IMG/VR virus record: IMGVR_UViG_3300036804_000353
Coordinates: 1 to 32,429 of that record
Strand: one strand, 5' to 3'
Source: a virus
DNA length: 32,429 bases
The notes beneath the pieces were generated by a model. The model worked only from the letters and a program-made list of their open reading frames with translations, did not search any database and was not told the DNA's origin. This document shows, piece by piece, positions 22,946-31,336 of the stretch. The number at the start of each line of letters is the position of its first letter. The stretch's first letter is position 1. The position numbers and the translations under genes are program-made.

Positions 22946-23295
22946 TGCGCCGACAGGTTCAGATTATGCAGCCCGCAAAGGGTGAGCTGGTGGCCGGGGT
23001 GTATCGGCAGAGCCACGGGAAGCCAGTATTGGCCATGTTGAGCATGCAGCCCGCCAACGGCGGTGGCACGTTCAAGGAATACTTAACGGGTAGAAAAGTA
23101 TCCGATTACATGGAGGCTATCGGGGAAATAGATCTCAAATCAACAGAGGAAGGCGAGCACAACGGTGCGTTAGTCATTTGTGGCGGCAAAACGTATGAAG
23201 TGGTTGACCGGCTTGAATGGCTTAACGGCGTCATCAACCATTATGAATACCTGCTTTACAGCACCAACACGGAAAAAGCGAAGGTGAGCGGATGA
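22945..23295 (+). CDS. Head closure / neck protein
   Basis: A 116-residue beta-rich protein. SMQPANGGGTFKEYLTGRK, then LKSTEEGEHNGALVICGGKT and VDRLEWLNGVINHYEYLL are compatible with head closure proteins that seal the connector after packaging (Q-P central motif, a G-D/G-A-L strand, G-x-x-Y-E-V, W, H-Y-x-Y). Family assignment rests on position and pattern. Confidence 0.55.
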   Translation: MRRQVQIMQPAKGELVAGVYRQSHGKPVLAMLSMQPANGGGTFKEYLTGRKVSDYMEAIGEIDLKSTEEGEHNGALVICGGKTYEVVDRLEWLNGVINHYEYLLYSTNTEKAKVSG

Positions 23296-24074
23296 ACGAG
23301 TCACCAGTTAACCTGCTTACCGTTGATGGGGTAATAAAATACCCGTCATACCGGGCAGAGGAAGCGGCGTTTGACGAGCGCGGCAACGTCAATGAAATAG
23401 TGTTCACTGCCTATGATGACAACGACCCGCAGCAACTAACGGGCGTATCGTTCACGCTGGATGGCGCACCCGTCACCGTGGCAATTGATGTGCTGGTCAC
23501 GGTCGGCACCGTCGTTAAGTTCAATCCCGGCACACTGACGGCCACCACGGCAACGCCTGAAGTGTTACGCGGTGCGCCGTATTTTGCCGCCGTGCGCGCC
23601 CGTCAAATGCTTGTCGAGTTAATGGGAACGACTGACGCCGCCTATGCGCTGCAAAGCATGCCAGAGCCAAAAGCTAATTTCGCCATTGCGCACGTTACCA
23701 GCCATTCAACCAGCCCGTCAGAAATAGACAGCGACTTTGACGAGCACGGGCGCTGGTATGACTTTAACGCCTGGGCAGAAATCACCATCTACCGCAGCAG
23801 CACCACGGCCATTCAGTATCTTCACGACCTGCTAACCATTCTGGAAACCCGGCGCGGCTATTACTGGCAGTTTGACCGGGGTTTTGATTTAGTCAGGTCG
23901 CAAGAAGTGTCTAACGGCTCGCCCCTTATTAATAATCTCGGCTACCAGCAACAAGCAGAGGTTGCCATGACGTTTTCGTTTGTTTATCGCCACTACGAGC
24001 AGGAAGGCTGGATTGCCCGTGCGGTGGTAGGTGACGACATGGCGCACGTTGATTTAATTCGAGAAGGGGAATAG
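23292..24074 (+). CDS. Tail terminator / neck protein (LIC12616-like)
   Basis: A 260-residue protein. The C-terminal 145 residues (WYDFNAWAEITIYRSSTTAI, HDLLTILETRRGYYWQFDRG, NLGYQQQAEVAMTFSFVYRH) match the terminator-type fold that caps the tail tube and sheath near the head. The N-terminal 110 residues are an additional beta domain (SFTLDGAPVTVAIDVLVTVG). Position just before the sheath gene supports this. Confidence 0.6.
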   Translation: MNESPVNLLTVDGVIKYPSYRAEEAAFDERGNVNEIVFTAYDDNDPQQLTGVSFTLDGAPVTVAIDVLVTVGTVVKFNPGTLTATTATPEVLRGAPYFAAVRARQMLVELMGTTDAAYALQSMPEPKANFAIAHVTSHSTSPSEIDSDFDEHGRWYDFNAWAEITIYRSSTTAIQYLHDLLTILETRRGYYWQFDRGFDLVRSQEVSNGSPLINNLGYQQQAEVAMTFSFVYRHYEQEGWIARAVVGDDMAHVDLIREGE

Positions 24075-24076
24075 AC

Positions 24077-25435
24077 ATGGCAGACTTGCGCCGCCTGTTT
24101 AATATCAGCATCACCCGGCAGACCAAAGCCGCCGCCTATGGCGTTTTTGGTGTCGGGCTGGGGCTTTCGCCCGCGCCGGGCTTTTATGGCGTAACCGCAG
24201 AAAATTTCGAAAGCATCACCATTGATGATGTTTCAAAGTCGGTGAAGGTTTACACGATGTATGACGACGTCATTGACGATGGCGTCAAAGGTGCCGCACT
24301 GAAGGCCGCTAACGCTTATTTTGCGCAGTCGCCAACACCTGACACGCTGGTCATGGCGGATATTTCCGGGGCGTTCTCGGCGGTGGCCATCGTGATTAAT
24401 AACGATGATACCGGCATCGCTGAGGTCAAAGCCGCTGTTGCGTTTGTGGACGGTAACGACGTGGTCAACGCCACCTTTGATGGCACGGCGTGGGTTGGTA
24501 CGGGCGCAGACAAAATCACCGCCGATGAAAACAACCCCGACTTGTACCGCATTGCCGGGCGTATTGTATTTGTCACGGGTGCGGATGTGTCGGTTGGTTA
24601 TTCCACGGTTAAAGCCGATTCATTCACCGACGTTATCACCGATATTCGCCATCAAAATGATAACTGGTTTATGTCGTTTACCACGTCGCGTGATCCAGTT
24701 TTGTTGACTCAAATTGCAGACTGGACAGAAGCCCAAACAAACAAAATGGCCAACTTTGTTGACGACGGCGGCGCGGTCTATAGCTCTGACCCTAAATGGC
24801 CGCTTGGCGGCATCACGCAATATCTTTTTGATAAAGAGTGCGCGGGTAGTTTTGCGACCACAACGCGCGTTGAGTCAAATTATCTGGATGCGGCACTTGC
24901 CGGGCGCTGCCTGACTATGCAACCCGGTACAGAAACATGGGCGCTCAAGACGCTTTCAGGCGTGGTGGCGGATAACTTCACCGAAACGGATTACCAGACC
25001 ATTACGGCCATTAACGGCAATACGTTTGAAGATTACGGGTCGGGCGTCACTGTCAGTTATCCCGGCACCGTGGGTGATGGCGAGGCAATCGAGGTTGTGC
25101 GGTTCTGTTACTGGTTATCCGATTACATGCAAAAAAATCTGGCCACGATGACCATTAACCAGAAAAAGCTTAACTATGGCCCAACGGGCATTGAGCTTGT
25201 ATGTAAAAACATGGAATCCAGCCTTAAAACCGGGCAGGACAATCAGGGCATTTTGCCTGATTTCACCAATGGTGATGAGTACGTGCGCGGCTTCACTGTC
25301 ACGCGTCCTACCATGAGTCAAATCACCGCCGCACAGCAAATTAAGGGTAATTTGCAGGTAGCTTTCAAATTCTATCTACAGTACGCCATCAAGCACGTTG
25401 ACGGCATCGGTACTGCTATGACGTGGGGAATGTAA
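24077..25435 (+). CDS. Tail sheath protein (DUF3383)
   Basis: A 452-residue sheath protein. DUF3383 features are ITRQTKAAAYGVFGVGLG at the start, AYFAQSPTPDTLVMADISG, NDNWFMSFTTSRDPVLLTQI in the middle, and QIKGNLQVAFKFYLQYAIKH at the end. The contractile sheath drives the tube through the outer membrane. The start follows GAAGGGGAATAGAC. The next gene encodes the tube, as usual. Confidence 0.85.
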   Translation: MADLRRLFNISITRQTKAAAYGVFGVGLGLSPAPGFYGVTAENFESITIDDVSKSVKVYTMYDDVIDDGVKGAALKAANAYFAQSPTPDTLVMADISGAFSAVAIVINNDDTGIAEVKAAVAFVDGNDVVNATFDGTAWVGTGADKITADENNPDLYRIAGRIVFVTGADVSVGYSTVKADSFTDVITDIRHQNDNWFMSFTTSRDPVLLTQIADWTEAQTNKMANFVDDGGAVYSSDPKWPLGGITQYLFDKECAGSFATTTRVESNYLDAALAGRCLTMQPGTETWALKTLSGVVADNFTETDYQTITAINGNTFEDYGSGVTVSYPGTVGDGEAIEVVRFCYWLSDYMQKNLATMTINQKKLNYGPTGIELVCKNMESSLKTGQDNQGILPDFTNGDEYVRGFTVTRPTMSQITAAQQIKGNLQVAFKFYLQYAIKHVDGIGTAMTWGM

Positions 25436-25437
25436 CT

Positions 25438-25851
25438 ATGGGTTCTTATCTGGGTAGCCAAAACCCCAAAGACTGGATTTTAACCGTTGGTGCGTTGCCT
25501 GTTGTGGGCTTTGCGAAAGACAGCAACATCGAGCTTGAGTTACGGGAAGATGCCGTTGATGCAGATGTCGGCATCCAGGGTGACTGGACGTTTGTTGAGA
25601 AGAATGACGGCTCATCGACGGTTAAGTTTACGTTGTACCGCAATTCATCATCAAACGCCGCTTTGCATGCGTACCTCAAAACACGGGCGGTGGTTCCGAC
25701 AACACTGACCAACATCCGCAACGGCACTGTCCATGCGCTGCCTTATTCAGCTATTCAGAAGCAGCCCAAAGACGGCAATAACGGCGGCTCAAACGCAAAT
25801 ACACTGGAATGGACAGTCATTGCCGGTGAAACGGATTCCACCATCATTTAA
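25438..25851 (+). CDS. Tail tube protein (DUF3277)
   Basis: A 137-residue protein starting at the ATG at 25438, two bases after the sheath stop, with GGGGA upstream. It contains GSYLGSQNPKDWILTVGALP, then NSNAALHAYLKTRAVVPTTL-like helix and SLIR-type strands and the conserved closing SNANTLEWTVIAGE (as ANTLEWTVIAGETDS). DUF3277 forms the hexameric inner tube around the tape measure. Size and order fit. Confidence 0.8.
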   Translation: MGSYLGSQNPKDWILTVGALPVVGFAKDSNIELELREDAVDADVGIQGDWTFVEKNDGSSTVKFTLYRNSSSNAALHAYLKTRAVVPTTLTNIRNGTVHALPYSAIQKQPKDGNNGGSNANTLEWTVIAGETDSTII

Positions 25852-25860
25852 GGCGGTAAA

Positions 25861-26361
25861 ATGTCATCATCACCGGCAGTATTTAAGGAAGTCAGCATTG
25901 GTGAGCGAAAATTCACCATTGTCAAAATGTCCGCATTTGACGCGATTCACTTCAAATTGCGCATTATGGAGCTTATCGCAAAGCATGGGATTAACACGTC
26001 AGGCTCAATGATGGAAGCCGCCGGGCGTGCCTTCACATTGTTAAACCGTGAAGACCATGACGAAATGCTGTTAACCCTGTTGCAACAGTCGCGCGTACAG
26101 TGCATGACTAATGAAATGATGTTGGACGACTGGGGCGCGCTTGATGCCACTTTCGGCGTGGACAGCATCGCGGATGTTTACCTTGTTGCGCTTGAGTGCG
26201 TTAAATTCTCAATCGCGCCGGTAGCAGAAGGGTTAAAAAAAAATATTGGTCTGGACATCAGTCTCAATCAGAGTCTTCAGAGCGCCGTCAGGGGATTATT
26301 GAGCGACTTGCTGAAGGGCTTGACCCCGCCGTCAGAGCAGAAGTCACAATCTGGCGAGTAA
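25861..26361 (+). CDS. Tail assembly chaperone (G-type, zero frame)
   Basis: A 166-residue protein: IGERKFTIVKMSAFDAIHFK, then LNREDHDEMLLTLLQQSRVQ, then DVYLVALECVKFSIAPVAEG. It is the short form of the tail assembly chaperone that coats the tape measure before tube polymerisation. The reading frame ends at 26361 after a run of nine A at 26235-26243, where a -1 shift gives a longer form (separate entry). Confidence 0.75.
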   Translation: MSSSPAVFKEVSIGERKFTIVKMSAFDAIHFKLRIMELIAKHGINTSGSMMEAAGRAFTLLNREDHDEMLLTLLQQSRVQCMTNEMMLDDWGALDATFGVDSIADVYLVALECVKFSIAPVAEGLKKNIGLDISLNQSLQSAVRGLLSDLLKGLTPPSEQKSQSGE

Positions 26362-26501
26362 TACAATCGGGCCTGATTTCGTTTGACGATGTCAAAACGG
26401 GTCGGGCCTCCTTTGATGACATCATGCGCGCCGCCGCAATCCTCCAGTATGACTCCGCAGTCTCCGCCGCTATATCAGAAGCCGAGAAACCAAAAAAATG
26501 A
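25861..26501 (+). CDS. Tail assembly chaperone, -1 frameshift product (GT-type)
   Basis: Zero-frame reading to the A-run (codons TTA AAA AAA AAT at 26233-26244) and then a -1 shift gives a product of about 213 residues. The -1 frame is open from before the A-run to a TGA at 26499-26501 and reads EGLKKKYWSGHQ at the junction, then RQGIIERLAEGLDPAVRAEV, TIWRVIQSGLISFDDVKTG and DDIMRAAAILQYDSA. The W-R-V-I-x-x-G-L-I-S motif is characteristic of the second domain in frameshifted chaperones of myophages. It ends in ATGA with the tape measure start. Confidence 0.75.
26235..26243 (+). other. Slippery A9 site for -1 frameshift
   Basis: Nine consecutive A in zero-frame context TTA AAA AAA AAT offers A_AAA_AAA for tandem slippage. 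Both frames are coding around it. The element is conserved in role, not sequence, across phage tail chaperones (lambda G/GT, P2 E/E'). Confidence 0.7.
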
Positions 26502-28459
26502 CCGAACAAACCAAAGAGCTTGTCACAAAGGTAGACGTGCAGCCCGATCTTGCCGGGCTGTTAGCCTTTGAGGCTGAATTAGACCGCGCCATTGGTAAAG
26601 TTAACCAGCTTGACGCCGCGATAAAACGCACAAATGAACTGAAGCCAAAAGGGCGTTTTGCACCGCCTGTGAACAATCCCAGCGCAACCGTCGCCGCCGC
26701 TGGTCTTGCCGCCGGGCTTGGCGCTAATCTCGTTAACCGTGGCGCGCTGGCACCGCTGGTACGTAAGGCGTCAGAGGATGTGGCAAAGAATGCCGCGAAA
26801 ACCGCCGCAACGGGCGTCAATATGGCCATTGAGGGCATGCGCGGGCGCATTGGTGGCGGTGGTGGACTTCTTGGCATTGCAGGGCCGCGCAGTGCGGGTG
26901 GTGGCGGTGGCACACTGGCGACACGTCCGGGGCCGTTTGATGGCATGAATTTTTCCCGCAGTAATTTTGATGGCACACCATTAGACGGGAAGAAAGCCGC
27001 CGCAGCCAAAGCGGCCAGAGCACCCGGCAGCGGCTTTAAAATGCCTGACATGATGGCGGGTGCGGCGTCGGCGTATGCGTTAAGCGCAGGGCTTGACGCA
27101 ATAGCGCACAGCCTCGACCGCGTACAATCCGCAGAGGCACAATTAGCCAGGCTACCGCAAACCATCGGCAGCAGCAAAGACGCCTTCATTGAGTTAACCA
27201 ACGCTGCAACGCAGGTGCGCGGCGACGGTGACGCATTCATCAGCACATACACCAACATGGCCACCGCAACGGAAAAGCTAGGGTTAAGCCAGGCGGAAAC
27301 CATCAAAGCCACGCAAGGGCTTGTGAGCTCGTTACAGTTGGGTGGAGGCAGCAAAGAGGCGGTCACAAACGCGCTGTATCAAATGGGGCAGGCGTTTTCG
27401 TCTAACCGGTTCGGCGGCGATGAGTTCCGCTCATTCATGGAGGCCATCGGCACTATGGCACCAGAGGTGGCCAAAGCGTTTGGCACGGACGTTGCCGGGT
27501 TGCGTCAGATGTCGGAGCAGGGAAAGTTAACCGCAGAAACCATGACCAAAGCTTTTGAAACCATGGCAGATAAAAACATGGATTTGCTTAAAAAACAGGG
27601 CTGGACGTGGGGGCAGGTCACAACGGTCATGGGCAATGATTGGGGTACCTTTATCGCCACGGCCACGGAAAATGGCGAATGGTCGCACCTGATGTCATGG
27701 ATAGCCACCAACGTTACACCCGTTTTCAAAACAGCAGAGCAAGCCGTTGCGGGATTCTGGAACACGACAACGGATGAAAGCAAGGCCAGCATATTGATTG
27801 GTATTCTGGCATCCATAGGCGCAGCGTTTGCGGCGCTGGCAATTCCTGTTCTGGCGGCGACGTGGCCATTTCTGGCCGTTGGCGCGGCGGTGTTCCTGCT
27901 GTATGAACTTTTCCAGGAGTTTCAACACTGGATGGACGGAAGCGCGAAGACGATTTTTGACAATTTGTTTGGATCGTTCGATGAGTTCGAAAAACGTTAC
28001 CCGGCTATTGTGAAGGGGTTGAAAGCGCTGATTAATGCCACTGGTGGTGCGGCAAGTGCCGTGAATGACGCGTCAGGGGGAGCCATTACAAATGGCAGTG
28101 TTTTAGGTGACTTGAGTCGGCATCTACCTGTCATCGGCCCACTGATTAACAGTTGGAAGTCTTTAAAAGATGTCAATGATGTCTCTGGCGGTAAGTTAAA
28201 TCCTTTGGATGGGCTTGAGGGGCTTTTCAGCCTCTTCGTTGGCGATGACAAGCCAGCGTCTGGCTTGAATGGGTTAACGCCTCCATCGGTGGCGAATGGC
28301 TCACAGACAACCATCTCTAACACCAATAGTGGGAACACAACAATACAGGTTGCAACGCCTGAAGATGCCGCGACCGTGGCAAATGCGCGCGACAAAACGT
28401 TTGTTAATCATATGGGTAATGACCTCGGGAATATGGCAGAGGGCGGCGGATACCTGTAG
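26498..28459 (+). CDS. Tail tape measure protein
   Basis: A 653-residue protein. The tape-measure domain lies around residues 200-370: VQSAEAQLARLPQTIGSSKD, FSSNRFGGDEFRSFMEAIGT, MAPEVAKAFGTDVAGLRQMS and ETMTKAFETMADKNMDLLKK. A glycine-rich region is near 118-145 and a hydrophobic stretch at about 428-468 (ILIGILASIGAAFAALAIPV) probably helps DNA enter through the inner membrane. The ATG overlaps the stop of the frameshift product and lacks a strong ribosome site, so its translation is probably coupled to termination of the -1 frame. Confidence 0.85.
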   Translation: MTEQTKELVTKVDVQPDLAGLLAFEAELDRAIGKVNQLDAAIKRTNELKPKGRFAPPVNNPSATVAAAGLAAGLGANLVNRGALAPLVRKASEDVAKNAAKTAATGVNMAIEGMRGRIGGGGGLLGIAGPRSAGGGGGTLATRPGPFDGMNFSRSNFDGTPLDGKKAAAAKAARAPGSGFKMPDMMAGAASAYALSAGLDAIAHSLDRVQSAEAQLARLPQTIGSSKDAFIELTNAATQVRGDGDAFISTYTNMATATEKLGLSQAETIKATQGLVSSLQLGGGSKEAVTNALYQMGQAFSSNRFGGDEFRSFMEAIGTMAPEVAKAFGTDVAGLRQMSEQGKLTAETMTKAFETMADKNMDLLKKQGWTWGQVTTVMGNDWGTFIATATENGEWSHLMSWIATNVTPVFKTAEQAVAGFWNTTTDESKASILIGILASIGAAFAALAIPVLAATWPFLAVGAAVFLLYELFQEFQHWMDGSAKTIFDNLFGSFDEFEKRYPAIVKGLKALINATGGAASAVNDASGGAITNGSVLGDLSRHLPVIGPLINSWKSLKDVNDVSGGKLNPLDGLEGLFSLFVGDDKPASGLNGLTPPSVANGSQTTISNTNSGNTTIQVATPEDAATVANARDKTFVNHMGNDLGNMAEGGGYL

Positions 28460-28500
28460 AATTGCGACGTTACTACATACACACGCAAGGAAAAAACAAG

Positions 28501-28617
28501 ATGGAATTGACCAGGTTACAAAAATATTTTCTGTGCCCTTTGGCAAGCGTCGCGTTGACGGCGGCTTTGTACCTTCAGATTGAATACTTATCCGGTTTGG
28601 TGAAATCGTTTTTGTAA
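28501..28617 (+). CDS. Tiny membrane protein
   Basis: A 38-residue protein with AAGG 10 bases before its ATG. Residues about 10-28 (FLCPLASVALTAALYLQIEY) form one hydrophobic helix. It lies between tape measure and a DUF4282 membrane gene with 12 bases to the latter. No family is recognised; expression is plausible from spacing and ribosome site only. Confidence 0.45.
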   Translation: MELTRLQKYFLCPLASVALTAALYLQIEYLSGLVKSFL

Positions 28618-28629
28618 AGGATTAAAAAC

Positions 28630-29001
28630 ATGAGAATTTTAACGTTAGATGACATGATTACCCCAAAGATTTTGACCAGTCTTTATATTTTCACCACGCT
28701 AGTTGCGTTTGTTGCTTTGGTCTTCACATTGTCAGTGGGGCATTACACGGGTTCAATTATACTCGCTGTGGTCATTGTGTTTAATCGCGTTTTTTTTGAG
28801 TGCATCATTGTTGTTTTTAAAAATAATGAACATCTTAAAAATAGTGCTGAATATTTGCGATACATCGCAAACACCATGGCCAACAACTATGATGAAGAAC
28901 ATATTGCAGCAGCCCGGAAGGCCAAAGAGTCGCAGCAATTCGAAAATGACGCAGACTTTAGCACTGACAGCAAAGAAGACACCCCACAAGACAAACAATA
29001 A
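28630..29001 (+). CDS. DUF4282-like membrane protein
   Basis: A 123-residue protein with AAAGGA 8 bases before its ATG. Two membrane helices lie at about 14-37 and 39-63. The pattern D-D-M-I-T-P-K-I-L-T, R-V-F-F-E-C-I-I-V-V-F and N-E-H-L is that of DUF4282. The C-terminal 55 residues are hydrophilic and acidic. Unusually it lies inside the tail module, between tape measure and baseplate proteins, and is followed by a strong terminator. Its function is unknown. Confidence 0.65.
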   Translation: MRILTLDDMITPKILTSLYIFTTLVAFVALVFTLSVGHYTGSIILAVVIVFNRVFFECIIVVFKNNEHLKNSAEYLRYIANTMANNYDEEHIAAARKAKESQQFENDADFSTDSKEDTPQDKQ

Positions 29002-29022
29002 TAAAGATACAGCGCCCGGCAT

Positions 29023-29050
29023 AAAATCCACCTTCAGCGGTGGATTTTTT
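29023..29050 (+). terminator. Strong terminator after the DUF4282 gene
   Basis: AAAATCCACC pairs with GGTGGATTTT around a TTCAGC loop, a 10-bp stem with T-run to 29050. It is symmetrical enough to act in both directions and precedes the next gene by 14 bases, so downstream genes need read-through or their own start. Confidence 0.85.
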
Positions 29051-29063
29051 ATTTGGGGGCTTT

Positions 29064-29630
29064 ATGTCAGATATGGGCGGGTTAAACGCACCAGCGGGGC
29101 GCAGGGTTGTTATTGTGTCATCGTCGGGCGTTTCCGTGTCATTACGATTACGCAAGCGCGAAGCATATTCCGCAAAGCGGAACGTTTCGCAAGGCGCGCT
29201 TGAAACGGGTTATAAAATATCCGACGGAACTGTAAACGAACAACCCGGCATAGAATTAGAAGGCATCGTCACGGGCAGTGATGGTTATGCGCTCGCATTT
29301 GATCCTTCACGTATTAACGCCGAAGTGGCCAGCATCAAAAACGCCTTTAATCTCGATGAGCTTGTCTCTGTATACGCATCATTTATAGCGATGAGTGATG
29401 CAGTGCTGACAGAGTTCACCGCAGAGGCAACCCCGAAAGACAAAACCATCACCATAAAACTTGCCGCGAAAAAAATTAAGTTCGTGACCTTCCAGCGCAC
29501 CCAAAACGAAGCGCCAGCCCCTAAATCAACAAAAACAAAAAATCCCGCCGGGCAGGGGAGGGCAGACACCGGCAAAAAATCAGCCACACCAAAAGACAAA
29601 CCTAAAACGGATATTCTTTACTTTACATAA
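29064..29630 (+). CDS. Dit-like baseplate protein
   Basis: A 188-residue protein starting at the ATG at 29064 after GGGGGCTTT. The AKRNVSQGALETGYKISDGT and EQPGIELEGIVTG region matches the Dit-like N-terminal fold found in the proximal baseplate hub of contractile and siphovirus tails (E-x-G-x-x-I-S-D, G-I-V-T). The C-terminal 35 residues are Lys/Pro/Thr-rich and disordered. Expected role: first ring at the tube end. Confidence 0.65.
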   Translation: MSDMGGLNAPAGRRVVIVSSSGVSVSLRLRKREAYSAKRNVSQGALETGYKISDGTVNEQPGIELEGIVTGSDGYALAFDPSRINAEVASIKNAFNLDELVSVYASFIAMSDAVLTEFTAEATPKDKTITIKLAAKKIKFVTFQRTQNEAPAPKSTKTKNPAGQGRADTGKKSATPKDKPKTDILYFT

Positions 29631-29642
29631 GGTTAAATAAAA

Positions 29643-29978
29643 GTGGATGAGCAATTTTACAGTTTGCCGCTGGTGGCCTCCATCCCTGACCAGTCAATGA
29701 CCGTCAGTTTTGATGGCTCCTTCTTTTCGGTTCGGGTGTTCTTTTCGACCAGCACAAACTTGTGGTGGTTGGAATTGAGTAGCGTTGATATGGCTGTGAC
29801 ACTGTCACAAATCGCACTGCGACCAAATGTGATGCATGGGTTGTCTGGCAAGGTTCCGGGTTATGCCGGTGCCGCGTCAGTCGGCATGATTAGCTTGCGA
29901 AGTGGTGGGGTTTACGGCTCGATTGATGCCTTTGCGGGTGATTTTGGGCTTTTCATGGCTGATGCCGTGACAGTGTAA
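29643..29978 (+). CDS. Baseplate plug protein
   Basis: A 111-residue protein starting at a GTG at 29643, after AAGG. The pattern YSLPLVASIPDQSMTVSFDG, then FSTSTNLWWLELSSVDMAVT, then ALRPNVMHG and a closing GSIDAFAGDFGLFMADAVTV is that of phage baseplate plug proteins that seat in the tube end. It directly follows the Dit-like gene, as in related phages. There the hub gene comes next; here it is at 4322. Confidence 0.65.
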   Translation: MDEQFYSLPLVASIPDQSMTVSFDGSFFSVRVFFSTSTNLWWLELSSVDMAVTLSQIALRPNVMHGLSGKVPGYAGAASVGMISLRSGGVYGSIDAFAGDFGLFMADAVTV

Positions 29979-30010
29979 CGTCGGGGCGCTGTTTTAGCTG
30001 GTGGTTAACG

Positions 30011-30355
30011 ATGAATAACACATTACAGGAGTTGATTGGTCAAGTGACTAAATGGATTGAGATTTATTTCCCGGCGATTTGTGCCGGTATTATGGCCGCA
30101 GCAATCAATATTTTAATGGGTGTCAGAGCCAGTGAGCCGCCAAAGAGAAATGTAACAGGGGGCGCTATATGTGGGCTTATTGCGACAGGTTGCTACTCAT
30201 TCGCAATTTATTTAGGTATGCCACCTGAAGCGGGCATTTTCTTTGGCGGGTTCCTCGGCTTTCTCGGCCCTGATGGCATCAAAGAGATTTTTGTCACTGC
30301 TGGCAACGTTATCAAAAAACGCAGGTCTGGAGGGTTAACAGATGCAAATAAGTAA
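30011..30355 (+). CDS. Holin
   Basis: A 114-residue protein with three hydrophobic stretches (about 19-38, 50-70, 73-86) and a basic C-terminus (IKKRRSGGL). It directly precedes the endolysin gene and overlaps it by 14 bases, so it is the pore-forming protein of the lysis cassette. The G-x-L-G-F-L-G-P-D-G-I element is shared with holins of the lambda-S/LydA-like class; exact class is uncertain. Confidence 0.7.
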   Translation: MNNTLQELIGQVTKWIEIYFPAICAGIMAAAINILMGVRASEPPKRNVTGGAICGLIATGCYSFAIYLGMPPEAGIFFGGFLGFLGPDGIKEIFVTAGNVIKKRRSGGLTDANK

Positions 30356-30809
30356 CAACATGAAAGCGTATTTATCAATGCTTGGGTGGTCTGAAGGAAC
30401 GACCACAATAAAAGGCAGTGATAATGGCTACAACGTTATCGTTGGCGGTGGTTTATTTACCTCATATGCAGACCATCCGCATAAATCGGTAAAAATACCA
30501 TCATTGGGGATTAGCTCGACAGCGGCTGGGCGTTATCAGTTACTTGCAAAATATTGGGATGGGAAGAACGGGTATAAATATAGCCTCAAGCTGTCGAATT
30601 ATGGCCCCGAAAGTCAAGATGCTGTTGCCGTTCAACAAATTAAAGAGCAGGGCGCATACGCTGATATTGAGAGTGGCAATATTAAAGCGGCAATTCAAAA
30701 GTGCTCGAATATATGGGCATCATTGCCCGGCGCTGGTTACGGACAGCATGAGCAAAAGATTGATGATTTACTTGCGGTCTACCGTGAAAACGGTGGGATT
30801 GTCGCTTGA
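30342..30809 (+). CDS. Endolysin, lambda R-like lytic transglycosylase
   Basis: A 155-residue enzyme that is clearly homologous to lambda R: MLGWSEGTTT with the catalytic Glu18, VIVGGGLFTSYADHP, AAGRYQLLAKYWD, SQDAVAVQQIKEQGA and CSNIWASLPGAGYGQHE. It cleaves the glycosidic bond of peptidoglycan forming an anhydro end. There is no signal sequence, so release needs the holin. GGAGG lies 9 bases before the ATG. Confidence 0.92.
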   Translation: MQISNNMKAYLSMLGWSEGTTTIKGSDNGYNVIVGGGLFTSYADHPHKSVKIPSLGISSTAAGRYQLLAKYWDGKNGYKYSLKLSNYGPESQDAVAVQQIKEQGAYADIESGNIKAAIQKCSNIWASLPGAGYGQHEQKIDDLLAVYRENGGIVA

Positions 30810-31336
30810 TGCGCACGCTATGGAAGCCGCTGACCGCTGGCGGCTTAATTCTGCTGGCTCTGTGCTGGTTTTCCCATGCGCGCTATGAATCTGGCTATCA
30901 GGCGGCGGATTCATCCTGGAAACTGAAGGACGAAAAGCGCCAGAAAGCAAACGCGCTGGCGCTGGCCAGCAAACAGGCCGACGAGCGAAGCAAGGAGAAA
31001 GAACGACGTGACGCCGCAGACAAAGCAGCAGCAGAAGCGGACACACAACTTGCTAAAGCGCGTGCTGATGCCGCTGATGCTGAGCGTACTGGTGACCAGT
31101 TGCGCGCAACAATATCAGCCATCCGCAAGCAGTTTGCAGCAAGTGAAACCGGCAGATTATCCGCAGTTGCCGCAGCAAGCTCGGCAAGAGCCAATACCGG
31201 CATTTTGCTTGCCAACGTGCTTGAAAGCGCTGACAAGCGAGCGGGAGAACTGGCGGAATACGCTGACAGGGCAAGAATAGCCGGTCAGACATGCGAGAAA
31301 ATTTACAATCAAGTAACCAAAGGAAATCAACAATGA
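30809..31336 (+). CDS. Rz: Inner-membrane spanin Rz (DUF2514-like)
   Basis: A 175-residue protein with an N-terminal membrane helix (about 4-22) followed by a long charged coiled coil (DEKRQKANALALASKQADE and onward). This is the i-spanin architecture. It starts at the ATG at 30809, which overlaps the endolysin stop (TGATG). It pairs with the Rz1 lipoprotein encoded inside it to fuse the inner and outer membranes in the last lysis step. Confidence 0.8.
   Translation: MRTLWKPLTAGGLILLALCWFSHARYESGYQAADSSWKLKDEKRQKANALALASKQADERSKEKERRDAADKAAAEADTQLAKARADAADAERTGDQLRATISAIRKQFAASETGRLSAVAAASSARANTGILLANVLESADKRAGELAEYADRARIAGQTCEKIYNQVTKGNQQ
31008..31280 (+). CDS. Rz1: Outer-membrane spanin Rz1, nested in Rz
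   Basis: A 90-residue lipoprotein read in a different frame within Rz. It starts at a GTG at 31008 with AAGGAG at 30992-30997. The lipobox is LVTSC with Cys32, followed by a proline-rich mature part (QVKPADYPQLPQQARQEPIP). Full nesting of Rz1 in Rz is common in enterobacterial phages. Confidence 0.85.
   Translation: MTPQTKQQQKRTHNLLKRVLMPLMLSVLVTSCAQQYQPSASSLQQVKPADYPQLPQQARQEPIPAFCLPTCLKALTSERENWRNTLTGQE

Noticed and set aside
26470-27366. Minus-strand open frame of 298 codons
   Set aside because: Antisense to the tape measure; proline/alanine-rich composition is the shadow of its glycine/alanine-rich part.
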